The notes: generated from the letters alone by a model not told the origin. A stretch of 6,917 bases of DNA from Burkholderiales bacterium (GCA_026461645.1 JAPJMP010000230.1:1-6917); one strand, 5' to 3'. Positions 1 to 6,768 are shown, counted from the stretch's first letter. Made by a program: numbers and translations.

Positions 1-1
1 T

Positions 2-778
2 AATAATCTAAAACAAAACACCTATGCATTTACTTTTGTTTTATATCGACATTTATCCGCATATTCATTACTTAAATATGTTAATACCGCCAAAATATTT
101 GGTCACAGAATGGGCCCTAAAAGTTTACGCTCGAGATTTTTTTGCTGGATAACAAGTTTTGGTAAATATAATTATTTAAAATATGATGAAACCAAACATT
201 GGGTAATTAATTTATTTGATTTATTGAAATTCTCTTTTAAAATATTAAACTTACCCATTATTAATACTATTGATCAAAATAGTTATTTTTATACTACAAA
301 CTATAACCCTGAGAATAATAATTTAATTCGCGACCCTAATACTATAGTTATTAATATCTCTGGTAAAAAGAATTTTGGCAAATATATTCCATTAAATTTA
401 GCTACAGATTTGATAAGAGATTTTCTTAAAATAGAAAAAAAAATAATTATTGTTGCCACTAAAGAAGACACAGAAATTGCAAACAATTTAAACAGTAATT
501 TTTCTAGTAATTTAACGGTTTTAATTGAAACTGATATTTTTAAATTGAGTGCCCAATTAATTAAATATATGTATTTTATTGGTCCAGATGGTGGTTTAAT
601 CCATGTTGCATCAGGACTTGGCATGCATTGTATAAGTATATTTCATGATCAGTCAATTCCAGCATGGCATCCATGGACTCCTAATCAAATCTGCGTTCAG
701 GCTGAAAGTCATAAAATTGATGATATTTCATCTAAACAAGTGATAAACTCATTTATGCAATTAATAAATAGGGAATAA
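2..778 (+). CDS. GT9 (heptosyltransferase-like) glycosyltransferase, 5' end outside the window
   Basis: Glycosyltransferase of family 9, the family of ADP-heptose:LPS heptosyltransferases, acting at the cytoplasmic face of the inner membrane. The frame is open to the left edge: 258 codons are visible against about 330-350 in the family, so roughly the first 80-90 residues (the usual start of the N-terminal Rossmann domain) are missing. An internal ATG at 110 is not the start, because family-like sequence precedes it (YRHLSAYSLLKYVNTAKIFG, resembling the stretch before the 'IGY/IGF' element). Next comes an 'ETKHWVINLFDLLK' stretch equivalent to the HEVERNLDLL-type helix. The C-terminal domain carries GPDGGLIHVASGLG (581-622), the GT9 nucleotide-sugar signature, then a WHPW element. 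It ends 3 bases before the GT2 gene, in the same frame, so the two are co-transcribed. The family is clear; whether the donor is heptose is inferred from family and from nearby gmhA. No WaaC/WaaF/WaaQ assignment is possible. Confidence 0.88.
   Translation, partial: NNLKQNTYAFTFVLYRHLSAYSLLKYVNTAKIFGHRMGPKSLRSRFFCWITSFGKYNYLKYDETKHWVINLFDLLKFSFKILNLPIINTIDQNSYFYTTNYNPENNNLIRDPNTIVINISGKKNFGKYIPLNLATDLIRDFLKIEKKIIIVATKEDTEIANNLNSNFSSNLTVLIETDIFKLSAQLIKYMYFIGPDGGLIHVASGLGMHCISIFHDQSIPAWHPWTPNQICVQAESHKIDDISSKQVINSFMQLINRE
770..774 (+). promoter_or_regulatory. Shine-Dalgarno site for the GT2 gene, inside the GT9 gene end
   Basis: AGGGA lies in the last codons of the GT9 gene, 7 bases before the GTG at 782. 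The in-frame TAA at 776-778 followed by ATA leaves GTG 782 as the only plausible start, and the site supports it. The arrangement suggests translational coupling. Confidence 0.75.
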
Positions 779-781
779 ATA

Positions 782-1603
782 GTGAAATATAGTATTATTA
801 TTTGTACTTACAATTGGCCAACTGCGCTTGATTTAATTTTAGCGCAGTTTGTAACACAAATTAAACAGCACTCTGATGTTGAGATTGTTATTGCAGATGA
901 CGGATCTAAACTTGACACTAAAGAAATGGTTAGCAAATATCAAACATTAATCCCAAATCTAATTCATGTATGGCATGAAGATATTGGTTTTAGACGTAGT
1001 ATGATATTAAATAAGGCTGTGGCTAAAAGTAATGGTGATTATTTATTTTTTTTAGATGGTGACTGTATTCCCTTCCCTGATTATATCAATCAACAAAAGA
1101 AATTAGCTGAAGATGGTTATTTTGTAGCTGGAAATAGAGTACTTTTATCAGAAAAATTTACTAATTCAATATTTAATGATGAGCAAGTTTTAAATAAATT
1201 ATTTAACTGGAATATTTTGCAATGGTTAAGGGCAAAATATACTAACAAAGTTAATAAATTTTTAGGTGCATTAAGATTAAATTCAACTTGGTGGAGATAT
1301 TTAAGAAGTACTAACTGGAAATATCCTAAAGGCTGTAATTTTGCACTTAGCCGCAAAGATTTCATACAAGTTAATGGCTTTGATGAAGATTTTATTGGTT
1401 GGGGATTTGAAGATTCAGATCTATTTGTGCGTCTACTCCACTCTGGCATAAAAATAAAAAACGGTAAATTTGCAATTACTGTTATACATCTATGGCATAA
1501 AGTTGGTGCTAAAACTGTTTCAGAAAACTCGAAGAAATTCTATTCTAGATTAAATGACTCAAATTTTACTAAAGTTAATAATGGTATAAATAATTGGTTG
1601 TAA
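782..1603 (+). CDS. GT2 glycosyltransferase with galactosyltransferase-type C-terminal domain
   Basis: A 273-residue GT-A fold glycosyltransferase of family 2, predicted to add a sugar to a surface glycan such as LPS core. Residues 4-11 (SIIICTYN) are the first strand of the nucleotide-binding fold, and DDGS at 39-42 is the usual nucleotide-binding loop. H65-E66-D67 followed by GFRRS matches the 'ED.GFR' element of this subgroup. DGD at 92-94 is the DxD metal-binding motif. NGFDEDFIGWGFEDSD at 198-213 is the acceptor/catalytic motif of the Glyco_transf_7C domain, followed by a HLWH element near residue 238. There is no signal peptide or membrane helix, so it is cytoplasmic or peripheral. Start is GTG with a good ribosome site. 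It follows the GT9 gene in an operon and is probably its last gene, since 236 bases and a new promoter separate it from the next. Donor and acceptor cannot be read from sequence, so no symbol is given. Confidence 0.9.
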   Translation: MKYSIIICTYNWPTALDLILAQFVTQIKQHSDVEIVIADDGSKLDTKEMVSKYQTLIPNLIHVWHEDIGFRRSMILNKAVAKSNGDYLFFLDGDCIPFPDYINQQKKLAEDGYFVAGNRVLLSEKFTNSIFNDEQVLNKLFNWNILQWLRAKYTNKVNKFLGALRLNSTWWRYLRSTNWKYPKGCNFALSRKDFIQVNGFDEDFIGWGFEDSDLFVRLLHSGIKIKNGKFAITVIHLWHKVGAKTVSENSKKFYSRLNDSNFTKVNNGINNWL

Positions 1604-1637
1604 AATTTATAATTATTAATTAAATGATTTTAAATCT

Positions 1638-1672
1638 TATCATGCTAATCGATAAATCAAGAATGCATGATA
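1638..1672. repeat. Inverted repeat downstream of the GT2 gene
   Basis: TATCATGC (1638-1645) and GCATGATA (1665-1672) are perfect 8-base arms with 19 bases between. It lies 34 bases after the GT2 stop. It has no T run, so it is not a classical intrinsic terminator; a 3'-end hairpin or a protein site is possible. Apart from this, the stretch from 1604 to the promoter at 1777 shows nothing I can name: no coding frame and no clear terminator. Confidence 0.45.
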
Positions 1673-1776
1673 GCGACAAAGCTAATTATCAAAAATATGT
1701 TACTAGAGGCTAAATTCAGCATTTTCCTTTTTAACTCATATTCTAATTTTAACTTGATATACTTTCTAGTTTGATA

Positions 1777-1805
1777 TTGACAATAAAATCTTTTTACTGT
1801 ATAAT
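1777..1805 (+). promoter_or_regulatory. Perfect-consensus sigma-70 promoter of the first propeller gene
   Basis: TTGACA at 1777-1782, 17 bases, then TATAAT at 1800-1805: both hexamers and the spacing match the ideal. Transcription would begin near 1811-1813, giving a leader of about 28 bases before the ATG at 1840. The -35 sits in a small palindrome, TATTG-A-CAATA (1775-1785), which may be chance in AT-rich DNA. Confidence 0.88.
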
Positions 1806-1827
1806 CACTTCGAATTTAAACTATATT

Positions 1828-1833
1828 GAGGGG
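1828..1833 (+). promoter_or_regulatory. Strong Shine-Dalgarno site deciding the start at 1840
   Basis: GAGGGG ends 6 bases before ATG 1840. An in-frame TTG at 1771 lies upstream of the predicted transcription start, so it cannot be the start of this mRNA. The choice of 1840 also yields a clean signal peptide. Confidence 0.85.
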
Positions 1834-1839
1834 AATAAT

Positions 1840-2886
1840 ATGAATCAAACGCTTAAATTACTTTGTTTAACTGCTGCCTGTGCTATGGTAACCTCCTATG
1901 CTCAAGCAAGTGATGTTATTTATAATTCAACAACTGGTGCTACCTATGCATATATTCTAAATGAGCAATCTAATGCTAACTCTTTTACTAAATGTAGTGT
2001 CGATGCTAATGGAATTGAAGAATACTCTTGTACCAACGTAACTCCTGTGGACGAATCAGGACAACCTGTACTTAATGACCCAGATAATATGGTGTTATAT
2101 GCAAATTATGCTTATATTACTAATTATTCATCTGGTGCTATTACTGAATGCCCAATTAATGCAAATGGAATTGATGCCACTAATTGTAAAAATATACTAC
2201 CAACTGCTTCATCTAAAGCACTACTAACTTCTGCTGCCGGAATTGCCTTTAATGGTAATTATGGCTATATTCTTAACGGGAGTGGCGAAAATTATGTGCA
2301 ATGTAGCATTAAAAACAATCAGTTAAATCTTAATGCTTGTACTAAGTATACCCCACGAGACAAACAAGGAAATTTATTACTAACTAAATCCGATGAAATT
2401 ACTTTTAATAATTATTTTGCTTACTTTGTTGATACTAATTACAGCGCAACTTTTACTAAATGCCAAACTGGAGCACAAGGAATAATTCTTAAAAGTTGTA
2501 AAAATTTTGTTCTGCCGTATAATTTAACTACTACCACTAATTTAGCTTTTCATCAACAACAAGCTTATTTTGTAAGCTCTACTCCTGCCGGCGAAATTGT
2601 ATATTCTAGATGTGGTTTAGATAGTTCTGGAATCAATGTTGGTAGTTGTATTGATGAACCAGTTGACATTCCTGTGAGCTCACTAAATATTCCGATGGCA
2701 ATTAATTTTAATGCCAATATAATGTATATAACTGTTGTTGGCCTAGATATTGGCTCTTCCAAAGATGTTGGTTCCTACGTTGAATGTCAAACAAGCGAAA
2801 GTGGCATCAAACCCGGAACATGCTTTACAACTACTGCCAATTTCTTAAAAATACCTGGTACTATAGTCTTCAATTCAGTTAACTAA
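1840..2886 (+). CDS. Secreted six-repeat, disulfide-paired beta-propeller-like protein (copy A)
   Basis: A 348-residue protein of unknown function. Residues 1-23 form a Sec signal peptide (K6, a hydrophobic core, then SYAQA before Ser24), predicted to be cut by signal peptidase I. The two Cys in it precede no lipobox. The mature part is six repeats at about 35-87, 88-138, 139-190, 191-238, 239-291 and 292-348. A typical repeat reads AYI.N, a polar loop, an aromatic or aliphatic residue, (K/Q/E/R)C, 11 residues usually containing GI, a second Cys, then a hydrophobic strand ending FN. All six Cys pairs are spaced C-x11-C and the mature chain has no other Cys, so six in-blade disulfides are likely. 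Repeat length and strand pattern suggest a six-bladed propeller, distantly like YVTN-type repeats. Blade 3 lacks GI, having QL instead. Exported, periplasmic or beyond; no anchor seen. Single-gene transcript with its own promoter and hairpin. The CDS is firm; the fold is inferred. Confidence 0.85.
   Translation: MNQTLKLLCLTAACAMVTSYAQASDVIYNSTTGATYAYILNEQSNANSFTKCSVDANGIEEYSCTNVTPVDESGQPVLNDPDNMVLYANYAYITNYSSGAITECPINANGIDATNCKNILPTASSKALLTSAAGIAFNGNYGYILNGSGENYVQCSIKNNQLNLNACTKYTPRDKQGNLLLTKSDEITFNNYFAYFVDTNYSATFTKCQTGAQGIILKSCKNFVLPYNLTTTTNLAFHQQQAYFVSSTPAGEIVYSRCGLDSSGINVGSCIDEPVDIPVSSLNIPMAINFNANIMYITVVGLDIGSSKDVGSYVECQTSESGIKPGTCFTTTANFLKIPGTIVFNSVN
1942..2883 (+). repeat. Six protein-level blade repeats, copy A
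   Basis: Six repeats of 53, 51, 52, 48, 53 and 57 residues fill the whole mature protein after a linker of about 11 residues. Shared positions are the AY(I/F) strand start, the first Cys after a (K/Q/E/R), the second Cys exactly 12 positions later, and an F-N strand end. They have diverged at DNA level and are not simple tandem nucleotide repeats. Confidence 0.8.
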
Positions 2887-2902
2887 GAATTTAATCTTTC
2901 AG

Positions 2903-2933
2903 GTCAAGGCTCATAACTATTATGAGCCTTGAC
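2903..2933 (+). terminator. Hairpin, probable terminator of copy A
   Basis: A 14-base-pair stem, GTCAAGGCTCATAA (2903-2916) with TTATGAGCCTTGAC (2920-2933) and loop CTA, begins 17 bases after the stop. The tail TCTTTCAATCC is only partly T-rich, so termination may be incomplete or the hairpin may protect the 3' end. Its core matches the terminator after copy B. Confidence 0.75.
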
Positions 2934-2980
2934 TCTTTCAATCCTTTAACAAATTTTTTTATCCAATAAATTAATTATTA

Positions 2981-3010
2981 TTGACATGGTTTCCATCATT
3001 ATAGTATAAT
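2981..3010 (+). promoter_or_regulatory. Sigma-70 promoter of the second propeller gene
   Basis: TTGACA at 2981-2986, 18 bases, TATAAT at 3005-3010: perfect hexamers, spacing one base longer than ideal. The start would be near 3016-3018, giving a leader of about 35 bases. The promoter lies within nested inverted repeats (2982-3022), listed separately. Confidence 0.85.
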
Positions 3011-3022
3011 GCCACCATGTCA
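2982..3022. promoter_or_regulatory. Nested inverted repeats over the promoter, possible operator
   Basis: Outer arms TGACATGGT (2982-2990) and ACCATGTCA (3014-3022) are a perfect 9-base inverted repeat covering the -35 and the predicted start site. Their centres are 32 bases apart, about three helical turns. An inner pair, CATTATA (2997-3003) and TATAATG (3005-3011), frames the -10. Most of the structure is upstream of the transcript, so it would act as DNA, for instance as a repressor site. No regulator is recognised. Confidence 0.5.
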
Positions 3023-3051
3023 TTATATAAATATTTTATAAAGGGTCTTAA

Positions 3052-4086
3052 ATGAAATCATTATTTAAATATGTTGCTCTATTTTTAACTCTGGGTGTTG
3101 CAACCGCCTATTCTCAGGCAGAAGACTTAGCTCCTAACTCATTTTATAATGCTAACTATGCTTATATACTTAATATGAAAAACAATAGTTACATTAAATG
3201 TAATGTCGATACTAATGGTATTGAAGCTTACACTTGTGTTACCTACCGTCCTACTAATGAATCAGGTCAACCATTATTATCTTCTCCTGACAGCTTGGCT
3301 TTTTATGGTAAATATGCCTATATTAGCAACTTTAAGTCAAATGCTATTACTAAATGTCTATATGATGCTGATGGAATTGAATCATCTAGTTGTTATAATG
3401 TTAAACCAGTTGATGGATCTGGAGCTTTATTAAATAGTGCCAGTGGAATCTCTTTTAATGGCAATTATGCTTATATGGTTAATCAAATAGAAAGTGACTA
3501 TGTACAATGTAGTATCAATAATGATCAATTAAATCCTAATGATTGCAGTCTTTACACACCAAAAGATGAAAGTGGCAATTTATTATTAACTGATCCCATG
3601 CAAGTTAAATTTAATAATAACTATGCATATTTTGATAATCTAAACGGTAAATCAGCCTTTACTAAGTGTCAAACTAACGAACACGGTATAGTGGTAAATA
3701 GTTGTAAAAATTTCTCTTTACCATATATTTTAGGTAGTACAAGTGCTCTTGCATTCAATGGTAAACAAGCATATTTTGCCAGTGTAGATCTGCAAACTAA
3801 CTTAATTCTCTCTAGATGTGCGGTAGAAAGTCACGGAATTGATGCCGGAAGCTGTATTGAACTTAAAATGAATGCAGTAAGTGGTACATCTTTACCAACA
3901 GCACTTAACTTCAATAATGGCTATGTGTATATGACTATTGTTGGTGTAAATATGGCAACGCTGAAATCTACAGGGTCTTATCTTCAATGTCAAACTAGCG
4001 AAAGTGGAATAAGACTTCAATCTTGCTTTAGTTATACATCTCCTATATTTCAAGTTCCAACTGGCATAGAATTTAGTCCAAATTAA
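3052..4086 (+). CDS. Secreted six-repeat, disulfide-paired beta-propeller-like protein (copy B)
   Basis: A 344-residue paralogue of the preceding gene, about half identical by eye. Start ATG 3052 has AAAGGG (3040-3045) 6 bases ahead. Residues 1-23 form a signal peptide (K2 and K6, a hydrophobic core, then YSQA before Glu24) with no Cys. The mature chain is six repeats at about 34-85, 86-136, 137-188, 189-236, 237-288 and 289-344, each with one C-x11-C pair and no other Cys. Conserved features match copy A blade by blade: QL replaces GI in blade 3, FTKCQT and SCKNF with LPY mark blade 4, SRC marks blade 5, and CQTSESGI marks blade 6. The best reading is an exported six-bladed propeller with one disulfide per blade. 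Function is unknown; ligand binding or a surface role are guesses. It is transcribed alone, from its own promoter to a strong terminator, and may be controlled separately from copy A through the palindromes over its promoter. Confidence 0.85.
   Translation: MKSLFKYVALFLTLGVATAYSQAEDLAPNSFYNANYAYILNMKNNSYIKCNVDTNGIEAYTCVTYRPTNESGQPLLSSPDSLAFYGKYAYISNFKSNAITKCLYDADGIESSSCYNVKPVDGSGALLNSASGISFNGNYAYMVNQIESDYVQCSINNDQLNPNDCSLYTPKDESGNLLLTDPMQVKFNNNYAYFDNLNGKSAFTKCQTNEHGIVVNSCKNFSLPYILGSTSALAFNGKQAYFASVDLQTNLILSRCAVESHGIDAGSCIELKMNAVSGTSLPTALNFNNGYVYMTIVGVNMATLKSTGSYLQCQTSESGIRLQSCFSYTSPIFQVPTGIEFSPN
3151..4083 (+). repeat. Six protein-level blade repeats, copy B
   Basis: Six repeats of 52, 51, 52, 48, 52 and 56 residues, nearly the same length series as copy A. 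Blade-specific peculiarities are shared between the proteins rather than between neighbouring blades, so the array is older than the gene duplication. The closest DNA match is in blade 6: 19 of 20 bases between 2785-2804 and 3988-4007. Confidence 0.8.
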
Positions 4087-4105
4087 TAATTTTTCTAATA
4101 ATATA

Positions 4106-4136
4106 GGCCCATAATTTTTATGGGCCATTTTTTTTT
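4106..4136 (+). terminator. Strong intrinsic terminator of copy B
   Basis: GGCCCATAA (4106-4114) pairs with TTATGGGCC (4118-4126) around a TTT loop, and is followed after one base by nine T (4128-4136). It starts 19 bases after the copy B stop. Confidence 0.92.
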
Positions 4137-4137
4137 A

Positions 4138-4146
4138 TGCTACAAT
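4138..4146 (+). promoter_or_regulatory. Extended -10 promoter for gmhA
   Basis: TGC-TACAAT (4138-4146) is an extended -10 immediately after the terminator T run. No convincing -35 is seen, because the hairpin occupies that position. The start would fall near 4152-4154, about 30 bases before gmhA. The position means gmhA is transcribed independently of the propeller gene. Confidence 0.6.
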
Positions 4147-4170
4147 CAGTACATAAAATTAAATTATTTA

Positions 4171-4174
4171 TAGG
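4171..4174 (+). promoter_or_regulatory. Shine-Dalgarno site deciding the gmhA start at 4183
   Basis: TAGG lies 8 bases before ATG 4183, a normal distance. The in-frame TTG at 4177 is only 2 bases from it, too close to be used. Confidence 0.65.
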
Positions 4175-4182
4175 TATTGTTT

Positions 4183-4770
4183 ATGGCAAATATTCAAGAA
4201 TTAATTAGTGCTAATTTTAGCCAAAGTATCGCCACTAAAGAACAAGCAGCTAAGGTTCTATCTCCTGCGATTGAAGAGGCAATTAATGTTATCGTAACTG
4301 CATTTAAAAATAGTAATAAATTATTAATTTGTGGCAATGGCGGCTCTGCTGCTGATAGCCAACATTTTGCTGCTGAATTTACCGGACGCTATGAAATGGA
4401 ACGTAAACCATTACCAGCCATTGCATTAACTACCGATACATCGGCCCTAACTGCCATTGGTAATGATTATTCATTTGATGTGGTATTTTCTAAACAAGTT
4501 GAGGCTCTTGGCACTAGCGGTGATGTACTCTTTGGTATTTCAACTTCGGGTAACTCTGGCAATGTAATTAAAGCCATCGAAGTAGCACACAGTAGAAATA
4601 TGCCAGTTATCATTTTATGTGGTAAAGATGGTGGTAAAATGGCTAAAATGCTACGCCCAAGTGATGTAAATATTTGTGTCCCAGCTATGCGCACGGCACG
4701 AATTCAAGAAGTGCATTTACTGGTACTACATACTTTATGCGATGCCATTGATAATATTTTATTTAAGTAA
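4183..4770 (+). CDS. gmhA: Phosphoheptose isomerase GmhA
   Basis: Cytoplasmic sedoheptulose-7-phosphate isomerase that makes D-glycero-D-manno-heptose 7-phosphate, the first step toward ADP-heptose for LPS inner core. It has 195 residues, the normal size, and is a single SIS domain. [16 protein letters not shown] at 50-65 includes Ser55 and the metal/active-site pair His61 and Glu65; STSGNS at 120-125 is the phosphate loop; Gln175 and His183 correspond to the E. coli Gln172 and His180. All key residues are present. ATG 4183 is chosen over the in-frame TTG at 4177 because of ribosome-site spacing; it also puts His61 and Glu65 at the same numbers as in E. coli. Its function fits the heptosyltransferase-like gene at the left of the window, although two unrelated genes lie between. 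Its 3' end overlaps the convergent rep gene by 12 bases with no terminator between. Confidence 0.97.
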   Translation: MANIQELISANFSQSIATKEQAAKVLSPAIEEAINVIVTAFKNSNKLLICGNGGSAADSQHFAAEFTGRYEMERKPLPAIALTTDTSALTAIGNDYSFDVVFSKQVEALGTSGDVLFGISTSGNSGNVIKAIEVAHSRNMPVIILCGKDGGKMAKMLRPSDVNICVPAMRTARIQEVHLLVLHTLCDAIDNILFK

Positions 4771-6756
4771 ATTCTTTAATTGCTGCAAACGATCATTTAA
4801 TTCATTATTACTTTGAATTTTTTGCATCTTATGCAGCGTTTCATCTAAAATATTAGTTGTGCCCATTTCTTGTAAAAAACGTGATTTTTCTACGGCTTTT
4901 AATTCACCTGCAGTTTTTCTTTGCAGACAATAACTAATGGTTAACTCGTGTTGTGCCCGCGTAATTCCAACATACATTAAACGTCGTTCTTCATCAATTT
5001 TTTCTAGATTAATTGATTCCTGATGTGGAATAATTCCATCATTACAACTAATTAAATACACATTACGATATTCAAGCCCTTTGGCAGCATGCAAGGTACT
5101 TAGTTTAACGGCATCTATATCCTGACTTTCATTACTATCTAAAATAGTAATTAAGGTTAACATTTGCACTAAATCAACTAAAGTGCGCTCATCATTAGTG
5201 GCTTTTTTACCAAGCCAGGTAACTAACTGTACAACATTCTGCCATTTTTTTTCTGCAACAGCTGCTGTTTCATAAGTATACAAATATTCTTCATAATGAA
5301 TTGCCGTAATTAACTGCTGCAGTAAATCATTAACACTGCTACTTTTAACACTATTTTGTAAATTATTAATTAAACTACCAAAAGCTAATAATTCACTTAC
5401 TTGATGCGCTCCACCAATTTGCGCAAAACCTTCTTCGAACATTGCCTCAAATAAAGATACCTGACGTGTTGTTGCATATTGAGTCAATTTGTCTAAGGTA
5501 ATACTGCCAATACCTCTTTTAGGCGTAGTAATGGCACGAATAAATGCCACATCATCATCTTCATTAACCACTAAACGTAAATAAGCACAAATATCTTTAA
5601 TTTCACTATATTCAAAAAATGACTGCCCCCCAGAGATATCATAAGGAATTTGTTGGTTTCTTAAAACTTGTTCTAAAATACGTGCTTGATAATTACTCCG
5701 ATATAAAATAGCATAATCACTAAATTTACTATTGTATAACGCTTGATGCAATTTTATTCTCCGCACCACCATCTCTGCTTCTTCTTCATCATTTTTACAG
5801 GCAAAAATCTTAATTGCCTCACCTTGTCCAAATTCACTCCATAATTTTTTAGCAAAAACATTATTGTTATTATGAATTACTTGATTGGCTGCAGTTAAAA
5901 TCGTATTAGTTGATCTATAATTTTGTTCTAATTTAATAATTTTTAACTGCTTAAAATCTTGTTCTAATTGCCTTAAATTTTCAACATTAGCCCCACGCCA
6001 GCCATAAATTGATTGGTCATCATCACCCACAGCGGTAAACTTTTGTTCACGCGCAACTAGTAGTTTAATCAATTTATATTGACTATCATTAGTATCTTGA
6101 TATTCATCAATCAATAAATAGCCAATTCGTTGTTGCCATTTATATAAAGTTGCTAAATTTTGCTCCAGCAGCATAATTGGCAAAATAATTAAATCATCAA
6201 AATCAACCGCCTGATACGATTTAAGCGTGGCTTGATATTGTTCATAAACTTGCGCATGCTGTAACTCAACAGCATCTTGCGCTTGATGTTTCAAACTATC
6301 GACACTGGTAAAACTATTTTTCCACAACGAAATTTTATGTTGCAAGCCTCTAACTAAAGCTTTATCGGTTGTTTGTAAATTATCACTAATAATTTTGCCG
6401 CAATCATAACTATCTAAAATTGTAAAGTTTGGTTTATAGCCAAGTAAATGTGCTTCTTCTTTTAAAATTTTAAGCCCCAAGGAATGAAAGGTAGTAATAG
6501 TCAAACCTTCACGCTCTTTTGCGGCTAATTTAGCTTTAAGTCGCTCGAGCATTTCTTTTGCAGCTTTATTGGTAAAGGTAATTGCTACTACATTTTTTGG
6601 GCTATAACCAACGCTCGTAATTAAATGCATTATTTTTTCAGTAATAACTTTAGTTTTGCCACTTCCGGCCCCAGCTATCACTAATAATGGACCAGTTACA
6701 TAATTAACAGCGGCTAGTTGTTGCTGATTTAATTGTTGCGAGTTTATTTTATTCAA
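4759..6756 (-). CDS. rep: ATP-dependent DNA helicase Rep
   Basis: A 665-residue superfamily 1A 3'-5' DNA helicase, close to the 673 of E. coli Rep. Rep restarts stalled forks and clears proteins ahead of the replisome. Motifs in order: Q motif LNQQQLAAV at 9-17, Walker A AGAGSGKT at 28-35, Ia [11 protein letters not shown] at 59-69, Ib TTFHSLG at 88-94, Walker B DEYQDT at 217-222, [16 protein letters not shown] at 244-256, IV QNYRST at 278-283, V TLHAAKG at 554-560, [15 protein letters not shown] at 589-601. The middle [20 protein letters not shown] also resembles Rep rather than UvrD or PcrA. Start is TTG at 6756: an in-frame TAA lies directly upstream, and the first internal Met (residue 43) would remove Walker A. 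It converges on gmhA and diverges from apaH. Nothing appears damaged. Confidence 0.95.
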   Translation of the reverse strand: MNKINSQQLNQQQLAAVNYVTGPLLVIAGAGSGKTKVITEKIMHLITSVGYSPKNVVAITFTNKAAKEMLERLKAKLAAKEREGLTITTFHSLGLKILKEEAHLLGYKPNFTILDSYDCGKIISDNLQTTDKALVRGLQHKISLWKNSFTSVDSLKHQAQDAVELQHAQVYEQYQATLKSYQAVDFDDLIILPIMLLEQNLATLYKWQQRIGYLLIDEYQDTNDSQYKLIKLLVAREQKFTAVGDDDQSIYGWRGANVENLRQLEQDFKQLKIIKLEQNYRSTNTILTAANQVIHNNNNVFAKKLWSEFGQGEAIKIFACKNDEEEAEMVVRRIKLHQALYNSKFSDYAILYRSNYQARILEQVLRNQQIPYDISGGQSFFEYSEIKDICAYLRLVVNEDDDVAFIRAITTPKRGIGSITLDKLTQYATTRQVSLFEAMFEEGFAQIGGAHQVSELLAFGSLINNLQNSVKSSSVNDLLQQLITAIHYEEYLYTYETAAVAEKKWQNVVQLVTWLGKKATNDERTLVDLVQMLTLITILDSNESQDIDAVKLSTLHAAKGLEYRNVYLISCNDGIIPHQESINLEKIDEERRLMYVGITRAQHELTISYCLQRKTAGELKAVEKSRFLQEMGTTNILDETLHKMQKIQSNNELNDRLQQLKNLLK

Positions 6757-6764
6757 TTAATTGA

Positions 6765-6768
6765 CCTC
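6765..6768 (-). promoter_or_regulatory. Shine-Dalgarno site for rep, supporting the TTG start
   Basis: On the minus strand GAGG lies 8 bases before the TTG at 6756. It also falls inside a five-codon upstream frame (6770-6753), described in the findings. Confidence 0.7.

Noticed and set aside
581..622. GPDGG instead of the common D-(S/T)-G in the GT9 signature, as a possible sign of inactivity
   Set aside because: The Asp, second Gly and His of the motif are kept, and from memory PDGG/SDGG variants occur in active-looking GT9 proteins, so this is ordinary variation.
301..624. Minus-strand open frame opposite the GT9 gene
   Set aside because: Shadow of a clearly conserved gene; no ribosome site, and the composition follows the antisense of the real codons.
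1117..1449. Minus-strand open frame opposite the GT2 gene
   Set aside because: Antisense shadow of the GT2 catalytic region; no recognisable domain.
1771..1839. N-terminal extension of copy A from a TTG at 1771
   Set aside because: The stretch contains the -35 and -10 of the gene's own promoter, would bury the signal peptide behind 23 extra residues, and lacks a ribosome site; ATG 1840 has GAGGGG.
1855..1885. Lipoprotein signal in copy A because its signal peptide has two Cys
   Set aside because: Neither Cys has a lipobox (L-x-(G/A)-C); the later SYAQA site fits signal peptidase I, and copy B has no Cys in its signal peptide.
2565..2762. Minus-strand open frame opposite copy A
   Set aside because: Short antisense shadow inside a coding gene with consistent protein repeats on the other strand.
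3203..3433. Plus-strand open frame inside copy B in another frame
   Set aside because: Low-complexity Leu/Met-rich translation from a frame shift of the repeat gene; no ribosome site.
3892..4128. Minus-strand open frame overlapping the end of copy B and its terminator
   Set aside because: It begins within the terminator hairpin and has no family features.
4467..4694. Minus-strand open frame opposite gmhA
   Set aside because: Antisense shadow of a well-conserved gene.
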